A stretch of 64,000 nucleotides of DNA from Microbulbifer sp. TB1203 (lineage in GTDB: Bacteria; Pseudomonadota; Gammaproteobacteria; Pseudomonadales; Cellvibrionaceae). The position numbers were made by a program, and so were the translations under genes. Positions 1 through 9,309 of this stretch are shown in pieces. The notes under the pieces were generated by a model that was not told where the DNA came from, did not search any database, and saw nothing but the letters and a program-made list of their open reading frames with translations. Location of the stretch: positions 3,744,001-3,808,000 of the forward strand of contig NZ_CP116899.1 of the NCBI RefSeq assembly GCF_030997045.1, given 5' to 3'. Position 1 is the stretch's first letter, and each line of letters begins with the position of its first letter.

Positions 1-702
1 CTGATCGACCTGGACCCCCAGGGCAACGCCACCATGGGCAGCGGTGTGGACAAAAACGAACTGCAACTGTCCAGCTACGACGTGCTCGTCGCCGACCTGC
101 CGGCGCGCAAGGCGATCGTGAGTACCGCCAGCGGCTACGACCTGCTGCCCGCCAACGGCGATCTCTCCGCCGCCGAGGTGGAACTGTTGGATATGGACGG
201 GCGCGAGTCCCGCCTGCGCCGCGCGCTGCGCGATCTGAACGGCGACTACGACTACATCGTGGTCGACTGCCCACCCTCCCTGAATATGCTGACGGTCAAC
301 GCCCTCTGTGCCGCCAGCGGCGTGCTGATTCCCATGCAGTGTGAGTACTACGCACTGGAAGGGCTGTCCGCGCTGGTCGACACCATCACCCAGATTCAGC
401 GCGCCGCCAATCCGGAGCTGAAGATCGAGGGCATACTGCGCACCATGTACGACCCGCGCAACAGTCTCACCAGCGATGTGTCCGACCAGCTGTCCGAATA
501 TTTCGGCGATCGACTCTACCGCACCTGTATCCCGCGCAACGTGCGCCTGGCGGAGGCCCCCAGTTTCGGCAAACCGGCGCTGGAGTACGACCGTCACTCC
601 AAGGGAGCCATCGCCTACCTGGCGCTGGCCGGCGAGATGACCCGCCGCCACGCCGCCAACCGCAATTCCAATCACAGCGGCCCGGTGGCCGAAGCCGTTT
701 AA
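1..702 (+). CDS. parA: ParA/Soj chromosome-partitioning ATPase, 5' truncated by window edge
   Basis: This is the C-terminal part of a ParA-family ATPase. ParA acts with ParB to segregate the origin region. The frame is open to the first base, so the gene starts outside the window; the Walker A P-loop and roughly the first 30-40 residues are missing. What remains begins with the Walker A' strand (LIDLDPQGNAT), followed by the Walker B region (YDYIVVDCPPS). The downstream PRNVRLAEAPSFGKP segment is typical of chromosomal Soj proteins. An internal ATG at 34 is not the real start because family homology extends upstream of it. The stop lies 12 bases before parB, so the two are an operon. Confidence 0.95.
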   Translation: MIDLDPQGNATMGSGVDKNELQLSSYDVLVADLPARKAIVSTASGYDLLPANGDLSAAEVELLDMDGRESRLRRALRDLNGDYDYIVVDCPPSLNMLTVNALCAASGVLIPMQCEYYALEGLSALVDTITQIQRAANPELKIEGILRTMYDPRNSLTSDVSDQLSEYFGDRLYRTCIPRNVRLAEAPSFGKPALEYDRHSKGAIAYLALAGEMTRRHAANRNSNHSGPVAEAV

Positions 703-714
703 GAGGTACACACT

Positions 715-1614
715 ATGGCCACCCGGCGCAAAGGTTTGGGCAGAAATCTATCCCATCTGATCAGTGGCGAAGCCAGCCAGGCGATCGCCATGGCCAGCGG
801 CGAGGGCGGTGCGGCAAGGGTGGACGGGGAGCTGCGCGAGCTGCCCATCGAATTTTTGCAGCGTGGCCGCTACCAGCCGCGCCGGGACTTTCCCATGGAG
901 TCCCTGCTGGAGCTGGCGGATTCCATCCGCGCCCAGGGCATCATGCAGCCCATCGTGGTGCGCCCTATCGGCGAGCACAAGTACGAGATCATCGCCGGCG
1001 AGCGCCGCTGGCGCGCCGCCCAACTGGCGGAGCTCGACCGGGTGCCGGCGCTGGTGCGCGAAGTGCCGGACGAAGCCGCCATCGCCATGGCGCTGATCGA
1101 AAACATCCAGCGGGAGGACCTGAATCCCGTGGAGGAGGCCGCGGCCCTCAAGCGGTTGCAGGACGAATTCCAGCTCACCCAGCAGGAAGTGGCCGAGGCG
1201 GTGGGCAAATCCCGCAGTGCGGTGACCAACTTACTGCGCCTGTTGAGCCTCACCGAGGAGGTGCGCACCTTTCTCGAGCGCGGTGATCTGGAGTTGGGGC
1301 ACGCCAAGACCCTGCTCGGGCTCGCCGGGGAAACCCAGCGCAGTGCGGCGCGCCAGGTGGTCGATCGCGGGCTGACCGTGCGCCAGACCGAAGCATTGGT
1401 GCGCCGCCTGCAGCAGCAGGCGCAGAACCCGGCTCCCGCCAAACCCGAAGAGGACCCGAATATCCGCCGCCTGGTGGAGCGACTGTCGGAGAAAGTCGGC
1501 GTGCCGGTGTCCATCGACCACAACGACAAGGGTGTGGGCCGGCTGGTGCTCAAGTACAGCAGCCTGGACGAGCTGGATGGCATACTGGCGCACATGGGGT
1601 ATTGCGAAGACTGA
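715..1614 (+). CDS. parB: ParB/Spo0J partition protein
   Basis: ParB binds parS sites and spreads on DNA as a CTP-dependent clamp, stimulating ParA. The 299-residue length is normal. The N-terminal MATRRKGLGRNL segment is the ParA-contact motif. The CTP-binding ParB/Srx domain contains the QPRRDF and ERRWRAA boxes (near residues 55-105) and an ENIQREDLNPVEEA segment. A helix-turn-helix follows (QEVAEAVGKSRSAVTNLLRLL). The C-terminal residues form the dimerisation domain. The start ATG follows an AGAGG-type ribosome site. It is co-transcribed with parA. I saw no convincing parS site in the window. Confidence 0.97.
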   Translation: MATRRKGLGRNLSHLISGEASQAIAMASGEGGAARVDGELRELPIEFLQRGRYQPRRDFPMESLLELADSIRAQGIMQPIVVRPIGEHKYEIIAGERRWRAAQLAELDRVPALVREVPDEAAIAMALIENIQREDLNPVEEAAALKRLQDEFQLTQQEVAEAVGKSRSAVTNLLRLLSLTEEVRTFLERGDLELGHAKTLLGLAGETQRSAARQVVDRGLTVRQTEALVRRLQQQAQNPAPAKPEEDPNIRRLVERLSEKVGVPVSIDHNDKGVGRLVLKYSSLDELDGILAHMGYCED

Positions 1615-1735
1615 ACCACAAGAATAAATAACCGCCTGGTTTCGGCGCGCAACCCCTCGGTTTGTAAGCGCTCACTGTTCCGGCTTCTCGCGGGAAAAAA
1701 CCCCGAAAATTGACAAAGTTGGCGATATTTGGCGG

Positions 1736-1765
1736 TTGAACCAGCGATGCGGTTGCTCCTATAAT
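1736..1765 (+). promoter_or_regulatory. Probable sigma70 promoter of the atp operon
   Basis: TTGAAC at 1736-1741 and a consensus TATAAT at 1760-1765 are separated by 18 bases. They lie about 70 bases upstream of atpI in the parB-atpI gap, which suits the main promoter of the ATP synthase operon. The TTGACA at 1710 has no -10 element at the right distance. The assignment comes from consensus matching alone. Confidence 0.6.
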
Positions 1766-1770
1766 TCGCA

Positions 1771-1787
1771 CGCCCAAATCTTGGGCG
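1771..1787 (+). promoter_or_regulatory. 7-bp inverted repeat at the atp transcription start
   Basis: CGCCCAA, three bases, then TTGGGCG form a perfect small hairpin or dyad immediately downstream of the TATAAT box. It would sit at the start of the mRNA leader, where it could be an operator or a 5' stabilising hairpin. There is no T-run, so it is unlikely to be a terminator. Confidence 0.35.
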
Positions 1788-1833
1788 GACAGCGCACAAA
1801 AACCTGAGTAACCAGGGTCGGCTTACCCCGCCT

Positions 1834-2208
1834 ATGTACAAACCCCCGGTGTTAGTTATTGCCGCGGTACAGCTGCTGCTGGTATCGCTGGTCAGTGCGG
1901 CCCTGCACTTTTGCGGCAAACCGGTGATTGCGCTCTCCGCCTTTATCGGCGGAGCCCTGTGTGCGCTGCCCAACGCCTATTTCGGTTTTCGCGTCTTTCA
2001 TGGCGAGAGACGCCACAGCGGCGCGCGCGCCGCCGGCCAGGTGGTGGAATCCTTCTACCGTGCGGAGACGGGCAAGTTTGTCCTGACCCTGGTAGGGTTT
2101 GCCGCGGTGTTTGCCGCGGTCAGGCCGCTGAACGCGGCCGCAGTGTTTATCAGCTATGGCCTCTGCCTGCTTGTGCAGTGGTTATTGGCGGCGCGCCTGG
2201 TGAAATAA
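1834..2208 (+). CDS. atpI: F1Fo ATP synthase subunit I
   Basis: This small membrane protein (124 residues, four hydrophobic stretches) is encoded first in the atp operon. Subunit I assists assembly of the c-ring or Mg2+ supply and is not part of the final enzyme. The central ALPNAYFGFRVF segment matches proteobacterial AtpI. It begins with ATG 69 bases behind the promoter and ends 49 bases before atpB. It is poorly conserved in sequence, so position in the operon carries much of the call. Confidence 0.85.
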   Translation: MYKPPVLVIAAVQLLLVSLVSAALHFCGKPVIALSAFIGGALCALPNAYFGFRVFHGERRHSGARAAGQVVESFYRAETGKFVLTLVGFAAVFAAVRPLNAAAVFISYGLCLLVQWLLAARLVK

Positions 2209-2257
2209 CGCGGGCGCAACAGACAAAGACAAATTTACGAACGAGTGCTGAGGACCT

Positions 2258-3184
2258 ATGGCAGTCGAAGCTCAAACCGCGACGGATTATATCCAACACC
2301 ACCTGCAGAATATGGCTTACGGCAAGTTGCCCGCGGGCTATACCCGCGCCGACGGCACCGTTCTCAGCGAGAGCACATGGACCCTCGCCCACTCCACCCA
2401 GGAAGCCGCGGACATGGGCTTCTGGGCGGTCCACCTGGACACCCTGGGCTGGTCCATCGGCCTGGGCCTGGTGTTCTGCTTCCTGTTTTCCTATGCCGCG
2501 AGAAAGGCCACTGCCGGCGTGCCCCACGGGCTGCAGAGCTTTGTCGAGCTGGTTACCGGCTTTATCGACAGCCTGGTGAAGGAGACCTTCCCCCACCGCA
2601 ACAGCATGGTCGCCCCCATGGCGCTGACCATTTTCGTGTGGGTCTTCCTGATGAACCTGATGGACCTGGTCCCCGTGGACTGGCTGCCCAAGGCCGCGGC
2701 CGGTGTGTCCGGCAACCCGCACCTGTTCTTCAAGGTGGTTCCCACCACCGACCCCAACGCCACCCTGGGCATGGCGCTGGCGGTATTCGCACTGATGATT
2801 TTCTTCAGCGTCAGGGAAAAGGGAATCCTGGGCTTTATCAAGGAATTGACCCTGCACCCCTTTCATACCGGCAAGTGGTATTTCGACCTGCTGCTGATTC
2901 CGTTCAACTTCCTGCTGGAAGTGGTTTCCCTGGTGGCCAAGCCCATCTCCCTGGGCCTGCGTCTGTTCGGCAACCTCTACGCCGGTGAGATGATCTTTAT
3001 CCTGATCGCCATCGTCTTCGGCGTGGGCGTGCTTGGCTTCGCGGGCGCGATGCTGATGCATATGGGCTGGGCAATTTTCCACGTTCTGGTGATCACCCTG
3101 CAGGCGTTCGTGTTTATGGTGCTGACCACGGTGTATATGGCGATGGCCCACCACCGGGACGAAGAGCACGAACACGACCAGTAA
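2258..3184 (+). CDS. atpB: F1Fo ATP synthase subunit a
   Basis: Subunit a forms the stator half of the proton channel in the inner membrane. The 308-residue protein is somewhat longer than E. coli AtpB (271), the extra length lying in the N-terminal region and a periplasmic loop. The essential Arg is in the ISLGLRLFGN helix, followed by the conserved YAGEMIF. The last helix carries QAFVFMVLTTVYM, and a His-rich tail (HHRDEEHEH) ends the protein. ATG follows the atpI gap; atpE comes 52 bases later. Confidence 0.97.
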   Translation: MAVEAQTATDYIQHHLQNMAYGKLPAGYTRADGTVLSESTWTLAHSTQEAADMGFWAVHLDTLGWSIGLGLVFCFLFSYAARKATAGVPHGLQSFVELVTGFIDSLVKETFPHRNSMVAPMALTIFVWVFLMNLMDLVPVDWLPKAAAGVSGNPHLFFKVVPTTDPNATLGMALAVFALMIFFSVREKGILGFIKELTLHPFHTGKWYFDLLLIPFNFLLEVVSLVAKPISLGLRLFGNLYAGEMIFILIAIVFGVGVLGFAGAMLMHMGWAIFHVLVITLQAFVFMVLTTVYMAMAHHRDEEHEHDQ

Positions 3185-3236
3185 TTTTTCAATAGTTCAC
3201 TTTTACACAACCTTTAAAACAACTCTTAACTTTTAG

Positions 3237-3494
3237 ATGGAGAACACAATGGAAGCACTTGGTCTGGTTTACATCGCGAGCGCACTGCTGATCGGTCTGG
3301 GCGCACTGGGTACCGCCATCGGTTTCGGCACCCTGGGCGGCAAGCTGCTGGAAGGCTCCGCGCGCCAACCGGAACAGGCTCCGGCGCTGCAGGGCAAAAT
3401 GTTCCTGATGGCGGGCCTGCTGGACGCCGTTCCGATGATCGGTGTGGGTATCGCCATGTACCTGATCTTCGCCGTCGCTCCTGGTCTGGTGTAA
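3237..3494 (+). CDS. atpE: F1Fo ATP synthase subunit c
   Basis: Subunit c is the rotor proteolipid. The 85-residue hairpin has two membrane helices joined by the polar loop ARQPEQ. The ion-binding carboxylate is Asp63 in GLLDAVPMIGVG, the pattern of proton-type rings rather than the Glu/Ser/Thr pattern of sodium-type rings. The first helix carries the glycine-rich GALGTAIGFGTLGGK. Start is at ATG 3237; a second in-frame ATG at 3249 would remove four residues. It sits between atpB and atpF as usual. Confidence 0.97.
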   Translation: MENTMEALGLVYIASALLIGLGALGTAIGFGTLGGKLLEGSARQPEQAPALQGKMFLMAGLLDAVPMIGVGIAMYLIFAVAPGLV

Positions 3495-3566
3495 TTCCAT
3501 CGTTCCAATTGCCCTTAACCCCCAAAGTTCTTTTTTGATAAAGAGCAAAGAGCAAGAGGTGTCGGT

Positions 3567-4037
3567 GTGAATATCAACCTGACTCTAATCGGCCAGTCGA
3601 TCACTTTCCTGGCCTTCGTATGGTTCTGCTGGAGGTTCGTATGGCCTCCGCTGCTCGGCGTAATGCTGGAGCGCGAGCAGAAGATCGCCACCGGTCTGGA
3701 AGAGGCCGAGCGCGCGGGCAAAGACCTGGAGCTGGCACGGCGCAAGGCCGCCGACCAACTCAAGGAAGCCAAAGAGCAGGCGGCGGAAATAATCGAGGGC
3801 GCCAACCGGCGCGCCAACCAGATTATCGACGAAGCCAAGCAGGCTGCGCACGCGGAGGGAGATCGCCTGAAGGTCGCGGCGAAAGCCGAGATCGAACAGG
3901 AACTGAACCGTGCCAAGGAGCAGCTGCGCAGCCGTGTGGCCGCCCTGTCTATCGCCGGTGCGGAGAAAATTCTCTCGGTCAATGTCGATGCCAAGGCACA
4001 CGATGATCTGATCGACCAACTGGCAGCCGAGCTGTAA
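3567..4037 (+). CDS. atpF: F1Fo ATP synthase subunit b
   Basis: Subunit b is the peripheral stalk. The 156-residue protein has one N-terminal membrane helix (FLAFVWFCWRFVWPPL) followed by a long charged coiled coil rich in Ala, Glu, Lys and Arg. The EREQKIATGLEEAERAG segment is typical. Translation starts at GTG 3567 behind an AGAGG ribosome site; no ATG is available close by. atpH begins 12 bases after the stop. Confidence 0.96.
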   Translation: MNINLTLIGQSITFLAFVWFCWRFVWPPLLGVMLEREQKIATGLEEAERAGKDLELARRKAADQLKEAKEQAAEIIEGANRRANQIIDEAKQAAHAEGDRLKVAAKAEIEQELNRAKEQLRSRVAALSIAGAEKILSVNVDAKAHDDLIDQLAAEL

Positions 4038-4049
4038 GCGAGGAACCCC

Positions 4050-4586
4050 ATGGCGGAACTCAGCACACTGGCCCGGCCCTACGCCAAAGCGGCGTTCAGT
4101 TACGCGCAGCAAGCCTCCGACCTCGGCGGTTGGAGCTCGCTGCTCGCCACTGCGGCCGCGGTCAGCCAGAGCGAGAAAGTGCGCGAGCTGCTGGACAACC
4201 CGCAGCTCACCGGCGATCAGCGCGCGGACAAATTCCTGTCGATCTGTTCAGACGACCTCGGCGAACCCGGAAAGAACTTTATCCGGCTGCTGGCGGAGAA
4301 TCACCGGCTGCAGCTGCTGCCGGAAATTTCCGCGCTGTTCGAGGAGCTGAAGGCGCAGGCGGAGGCCACCCTCGAGGTGGAAGTCGTCTCCGCGCGCTCC
4401 CTCAGCGATGCCCAGTCGCAGAAACTGACCCGGGCGCTCAGCGCGAGATTTGAACGCGAGGTGCATCTGCACAGCTCGGTGGACGAAAGCCTGCTGGGAG
4501 GCGCGATTGTGCGCGCCGGTGACACAGTGATCGACGGCACAGTGCGTGGCCGTCTGGCCAAACTCGCCGAGGCGATTAACTCCTAA
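4050..4586 (+). CDS. atpH: F1Fo ATP synthase subunit delta
   Basis: Subunit delta joins the b stalk to the top of F1. The 178-residue length is standard. The N-terminal ARPYAKAAFSYA motif and the C-terminal LLGGAIVRAGDTVIDGTVRGRL motif are both characteristic. ATG 4050 follows an AGCGAGGAA ribosome site 12 bases behind atpF. The gap to atpA (50 bases) contains a GC-rich dyad near 4595-4620. Confidence 0.97.
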   Translation: MAELSTLARPYAKAAFSYAQQASDLGGWSSLLATAAAVSQSEKVRELLDNPQLTGDQRADKFLSICSDDLGEPGKNFIRLLAENHRLQLLPEISALFEELKAQAEATLEVEVVSARSLSDAQSQKLTRALSARFEREVHLHSSVDESLLGGAIVRAGDTVIDGTVRGRLAKLAEAINS

Positions 4587-4636
4587 TTCATTATCCCGAA
4601 TCCGCCGCGGCGGGTTCGGGATTCGAGGAACAGAGC

Positions 4637-6181
<1,545 letters not shown>

Positions 6182-6199
6182 AGAACTCCCTGGAAAACT

Positions 6200-6255
6200 T
6201 GTAGGAGCGGCCGCTGGCCGCGATCGATCTTTCGCGGCCAGCGGCCGCTCCTACA
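6200..6255. repeat. REP-like inverted repeat (GTAGGAGCGGCC family) between atpA and atpG
   Basis: Two arms beginning TGTAGGAGCGG and ending CCGCTCCTACA face each other around a short loop, giving a long stem in the transcript. The same unit recurs near 8672, 20309, 31608, 35711 and 43687. A stem here, inside an essential operon, could protect upstream mRNA from 3' decay or set the alpha:gamma ratio, as REP elements do elsewhere. Confidence 0.85.
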
Positions 6256-6288
6256 GAACACAAGTTCCAGCGAACAAGGTAAGAGACT

Positions 6289-7149
6289 ATGGCAGGCGGA
6301 AAAGAAGTACGCACAAAAATTGCCAGCATCAAGAGCACGCAGAAAATTACCTCCGCGATGGAAATGGTTGCGGCGAGTAAGATGCGCAAGGCTCAGGATC
6401 GCATGGCACTGGGGCGTCCTTACGCCCAGCGCATACGCGCGGTGATCGGCCATGTCGCCAATGCCTCGGCGGAATACCAGCATATCTACCTGCAGGAGCG
6501 CGAGACTGTGCGGGTCGGTTACATCCTGGTATCCACAGACCGCGGGCTATGCGGCGGCCTGAATATCAACATGTTCAAGGCGGCCATTCGCGATATGCAG
6601 GCCTGGTCGGAAAAAGGCGCCGAAGTGGAAATCTGCGCGGTGGGCAACAAGGCGGCCGCTTTCTTCAACGCCATCGGCGGCACCGTGGTCGCCGCCCTGC
6701 GCGACCTGGGCGATGAGCCCCAGGCCAACAAACTGGTGGGCTCGGTCAAGGTAATGCTGGATCGCTTCGGGTCGGGCGATATCGACCGCCTCTTCCTCGT
6801 GTCCAACGAGTTCGTCAACACCATGTCGCAGAAGCCGCGGGTACGGCAGTTGCTGCCCCTGCCCAAGGCCGAGGACGAAGAGCTCAAGCACGAGTGGGAC
6901 TACCTCTACGAGCCGGACCCGAAAGAACTGCTGGACGGATTGCTGGCGCGTTATATCGAGTCCCAGGTGTACCAGGCAGTGGTGGAGAACAAGGCCTGCG
7001 AGCAGGCCGCGCGCATGATCGCAATGAAGAGCGCCACCGACAACGCCGGCGAGCTGATCGACGCGCTGCAACTGGTGTACAACAAGGCGCGCCAGGCGGC
7101 CATCACCCAGGAGCTGTCCGAGATTGTGGGCGGCGCCGCAGCGGTCTGA
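6289..7149 (+). CDS. atpG: F1Fo ATP synthase subunit gamma
   Basis: Gamma is the central rotor shaft of F1. The 286-residue protein starts MAGGKEVRTKIASIKSTQKIT, the conserved N-terminal coiled-coil helix. It has the STDRGLCGGLN motif and ends with the second long helix (NKARQAAITQELSEIVGGAAA). ATG 6289 follows AAGGTAAGAG. The longer upstream gap (107 bases after atpA) is filled by a palindromic repeat. atpD follows after 60 bases. Confidence 0.98.
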   Translation: MAGGKEVRTKIASIKSTQKITSAMEMVAASKMRKAQDRMALGRPYAQRIRAVIGHVANASAEYQHIYLQERETVRVGYILVSTDRGLCGGLNINMFKAAIRDMQAWSEKGAEVEICAVGNKAAAFFNAIGGTVVAALRDLGDEPQANKLVGSVKVMLDRFGSGDIDRLFLVSNEFVNTMSQKPRVRQLLPLPKAEDEELKHEWDYLYEPDPKELLDGLLARYIESQVYQAVVENKACEQAARMIAMKSATDNAGELIDALQLVYNKARQAAITQELSEIVGGAAAV

Positions 7150-7209
7150 CCCTGATATTCGCAGGCGAATGGGCTGCCGAAGACAGAATTTAAAGTTGAG
7201 GATCCGGAA

Positions 7210-8607
7210 ATGAGTAACGGGCAAATTGTGCAAGTTATCGGAGCGGTAATCGACGTGGAATTTCCACGTGACTCCGTGCCGAACGTTTACGACGCACTGA
7301 TGGTGGAAGACAAGAATCTCACCATGGAAGTGCAGCAGCAGTTGGGCGACGGCGTGGTTCGCGCCATCGCCATGGGCTCTTCCGAGGGCGTGCGCCGCGG
7401 ACTGACAGTGAAGAACACCGGCGCGCCGGTTTCCGTGCCGGTAGGCCACGAGACCCTGGGGCGCATCATGGACGTACTCGGCAACCCCATCGACGAGTGC
7501 GGCCCCATCGGTGAAAAGGAAAGAATGTCCATCCACCGAGCAGCCCCCACCTACGAAGAGCAGTCCAGCTCCACCGAACTGCTGGAAACCGGCATCAAGG
7601 TGATCGACCTGGTCTGTCCGTTTGCCAAAGGCGGCAAAGTGGGCCTGTTCGGCGGCGCCGGCGTGGGCAAGACCGTGAACATGATGGAACTGATCAACAA
7701 TATCGCCACCGAGCACTCCGGCCTGTCCGTGTTCGCCGGCGTGGGCGAGCGCACCCGCGAGGGTAACGACTTCTACCACGAGATGCAGGAAGCCGGCGTC
7801 GTCAACGTCGAGGAGTTCAGCAAGTCCAAAGTGGCGATGGTCTACGGCCAGATGAATGAGCCGCCCGGCAACCGCCTGCGCGTCGCCCTGACCGGTCTGA
7901 CCATGGCGGAGAAATTCCGCGACGAAGGCCGCGACGTACTGCTGTTCGTCGACAACATCTACCGCTACACCCTGGCCGGTACCGAAGTATCCGCCCTGCT
8001 CGGCCGTATGCCGTCTGCGGTGGGTTACCAGCCGACCCTGGCGGAGGAGATGGGCGTTCTGCAGGAGCGCATCACCTCCACCAAGACCGGCTCCATCACC
8101 TCCATCCAGGCGGTTTACGTACCGGCGGACGACCTCACCGACCCGTCGCCGGCCACCACCTTTGCCCACCTGGACTCCACCGTGGTACTGAGCCGCGACA
8201 TCGCCGCCAAGGGTATCTACCCGGCCGTTGACCCGCTGGATTCAACCTCCCGCCAGCTGGACCCGCTGGTGATCGGCCAGGAGCACTACGAAGTGGCCCG
8301 CGGCGTGCAGTCCGTACTGCAGCGCTACAAGGAACTGAAGGACATCATCGCCATCCTGGGTATGGACGAACTGTCCGAGGACGACAAGCAGACAGTGGCC
8401 CGCGCCCGTAAGATCGAGCGCTTCCTGTCCCAGCCGTTCCACGTGGCGGAAGTATTCACCGGTGCGCCGGGCAAATACGTATCCCTCAAGGAGACCATCC
8501 GCGGCTTCCAGGGCATTCTCAACGGCGACTACGACCACCTGCCGGAACAGGCCTTCTACATGGTCGGCACCATCGACGAAGCGGTGGAAAAAGCCAACAA
8601 GAAGTAG
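7210..8607 (+). CDS. atpD: F1Fo ATP synthase subunit beta (catalytic)
   Basis: Beta carries the catalytic sites that interconvert ADP + Pi and ATP. The 465-residue protein has the P-loop GGAGVGKT at 148-155, followed by the catalytic Glu region GVGERTREGND. The Walker B strand is DVLLFVDNIYR, and the DELSEDDK motif lies in the C-terminal helical domain. It begins MSNGQIVQVIGAVIDVEFP behind GAGGATCCGGAA. The TAG stop coincides with the first bases of a TAGGAGCCTGC palindromic repeat, so the present end may have been set by that insertion. Confidence 0.98.
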   Translation: MSNGQIVQVIGAVIDVEFPRDSVPNVYDALMVEDKNLTMEVQQQLGDGVVRAIAMGSSEGVRRGLTVKNTGAPVSVPVGHETLGRIMDVLGNPIDECGPIGEKERMSIHRAAPTYEEQSSSTELLETGIKVIDLVCPFAKGGKVGLFGGAGVGKTVNMMELINNIATEHSGLSVFAGVGERTREGNDFYHEMQEAGVVNVEEFSKSKVAMVYGQMNEPPGNRLRVALTGLTMAEKFRDEGRDVLLFVDNIYRYTLAGTEVSALLGRMPSAVGYQPTLAEEMGVLQERITSTKTGSITSIQAVYVPADDLTDPSPATTFAHLDSTVVLSRDIAAKGIYPAVDPLDSTSRQLDPLVIGQEHYEVARGVQSVLQRYKELKDIIAILGMDELSEDDKQTVARARKIERFLSQPFHVAEVFTGAPGKYVSLKETIRGFQGILNGDYDHLPEQAFYMVGTIDEAVEKANKK

Positions 8608-8626
8608 GAGCCTGCTTGCAGGCGAA
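8605..8626. repeat. Short palindromic repeat TAGGAGCCTGC.., overlapping the atpD stop
   Basis: The unit TAGGAGCCTGCTTGCAGGCG contains the dyad GCCTGC/GCAGGC. A nearly identical copy stands at 24202 behind glmS. Here its first three bases are the atpD stop codon. Confidence 0.65.
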
Positions 8627-8671
8627 CTGTGAGGAACTCTGGACACCCTCTTCCGGGCACGGGAGGGGGAA

Positions 8672-8700
8672 TGTAGGAGCGGCCCATGGCCGCGATCGAA
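8672..8700. repeat. Single REP-like unit between atpD and atpC
   Basis: TGTAGGAGCGGCCCATGGCC followed by GCGATCGAA is one arm of the GTAGGAGCGGCC family. No opposing arm is present, although GGCCATGGCC-type self-complementarity remains. It contributes to the unusually long (131-base) atpD-atpC spacing. Confidence 0.75.
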
Positions 8701-8738
8701 TTTGTTCAGAGCCTAAAACCAGAGAATGAGGTAGCCTG

Positions 8739-9158
8739 ATGGCTATGACTATACATTGCGACATAGTAAGCGCCGAGCAATCCCTCTTCTCCGGCCTGGT
8801 GGAGATGGTGGTTGTCAGCGGTATCGAAGGAGAGCTGGGTATCTCCTACGGCCACGCGCAACTGCTCACCGCGCTCAAACCGGGACCGGTGCGCATCATC
8901 AAGAAGGGTGGTGACGAGGAAGTGCTGTTTGTCAGCGGTGGCTACGCCGAGGTACAGCCGGGCACCGTCACCATCCTCGCGGATATCGCCGAGCGCGAAA
9001 TCGACGAGGATGCCGCCCAAAAGGCCCGCGAAGAAGCGGCCCACGCCCTGCACAAAGCCCCCTCGGAAATCGACTACGCACGCATCTCAGCCCAACTGGC
9101 CGAAGCCGAAGCCCGCCTGCGTACCTTGCAGGCAATTCGCAAGGCCGCCGGCAAGTAA
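8739..9158 (+). CDS. atpC: F1Fo ATP synthase subunit epsilon
   Basis: Epsilon sits at the base of the rotor and inhibits ATP hydrolysis. The 139-residue protein has the beta-sandwich domain (MTIHCDIVSAEQSLFSG, GELGISYGHAQLLTALKPG, FVSGGYAEVQPGTVTILAD) and a two-helix C-terminal domain rich in Ala and Arg. ATG 8739 follows GAGGTAGCC. It is the last gene of the operon, followed by an intrinsic terminator. Confidence 0.97.
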   Translation: MAMTIHCDIVSAEQSLFSGLVEMVVVSGIEGELGISYGHAQLLTALKPGPVRIIKKGGDEEVLFVSGGYAEVQPGTVTILADIAEREIDEDAAQKAREEAAHALHKAPSEIDYARISAQLAEAEARLRTLQAIRKAAGK

Positions 9159-9194
9159 CCCGGGACTGTGGAGCTCCAGCTCCGGCAGGCGATT

Positions 9195-9219
9195 AAAAGC
9201 AGCTTCGGCTGCTTTTTTT
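9195..9219 (+). terminator. Intrinsic terminator of the atp operon
   Basis: AAAAGCAGC, loop TTCG and GCTGCTTTT form a perfect 9-bp stem with the stable TTCG tetraloop and a T-run. It lies 36 bases after atpC. Confidence 0.92.
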
Positions 9220-9309
9220 GTACCTGAAGTACACCTTTATTTGAGTGGGCGCTGGGCATGGGCCCAAATAGCAACCCGCTGAGTTTCAATAAAAAGAATA
9301 GGTCCGTCC

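Noticed and set aside
7255..7280. parS-like sequence TTTCCACGTGACTCC
   Set aside because: Only the CACGTG core matches; it lies in atpD codons and lacks the full TTTCACGTGAAA symmetry.
6547..8169. A 540-codon frame antisense to atpG and atpD
   Set aside because: It is a mirror of conserved ATP synthase coding sequence, His/Gly/Val-rich with no domain; no ribosome site of note.
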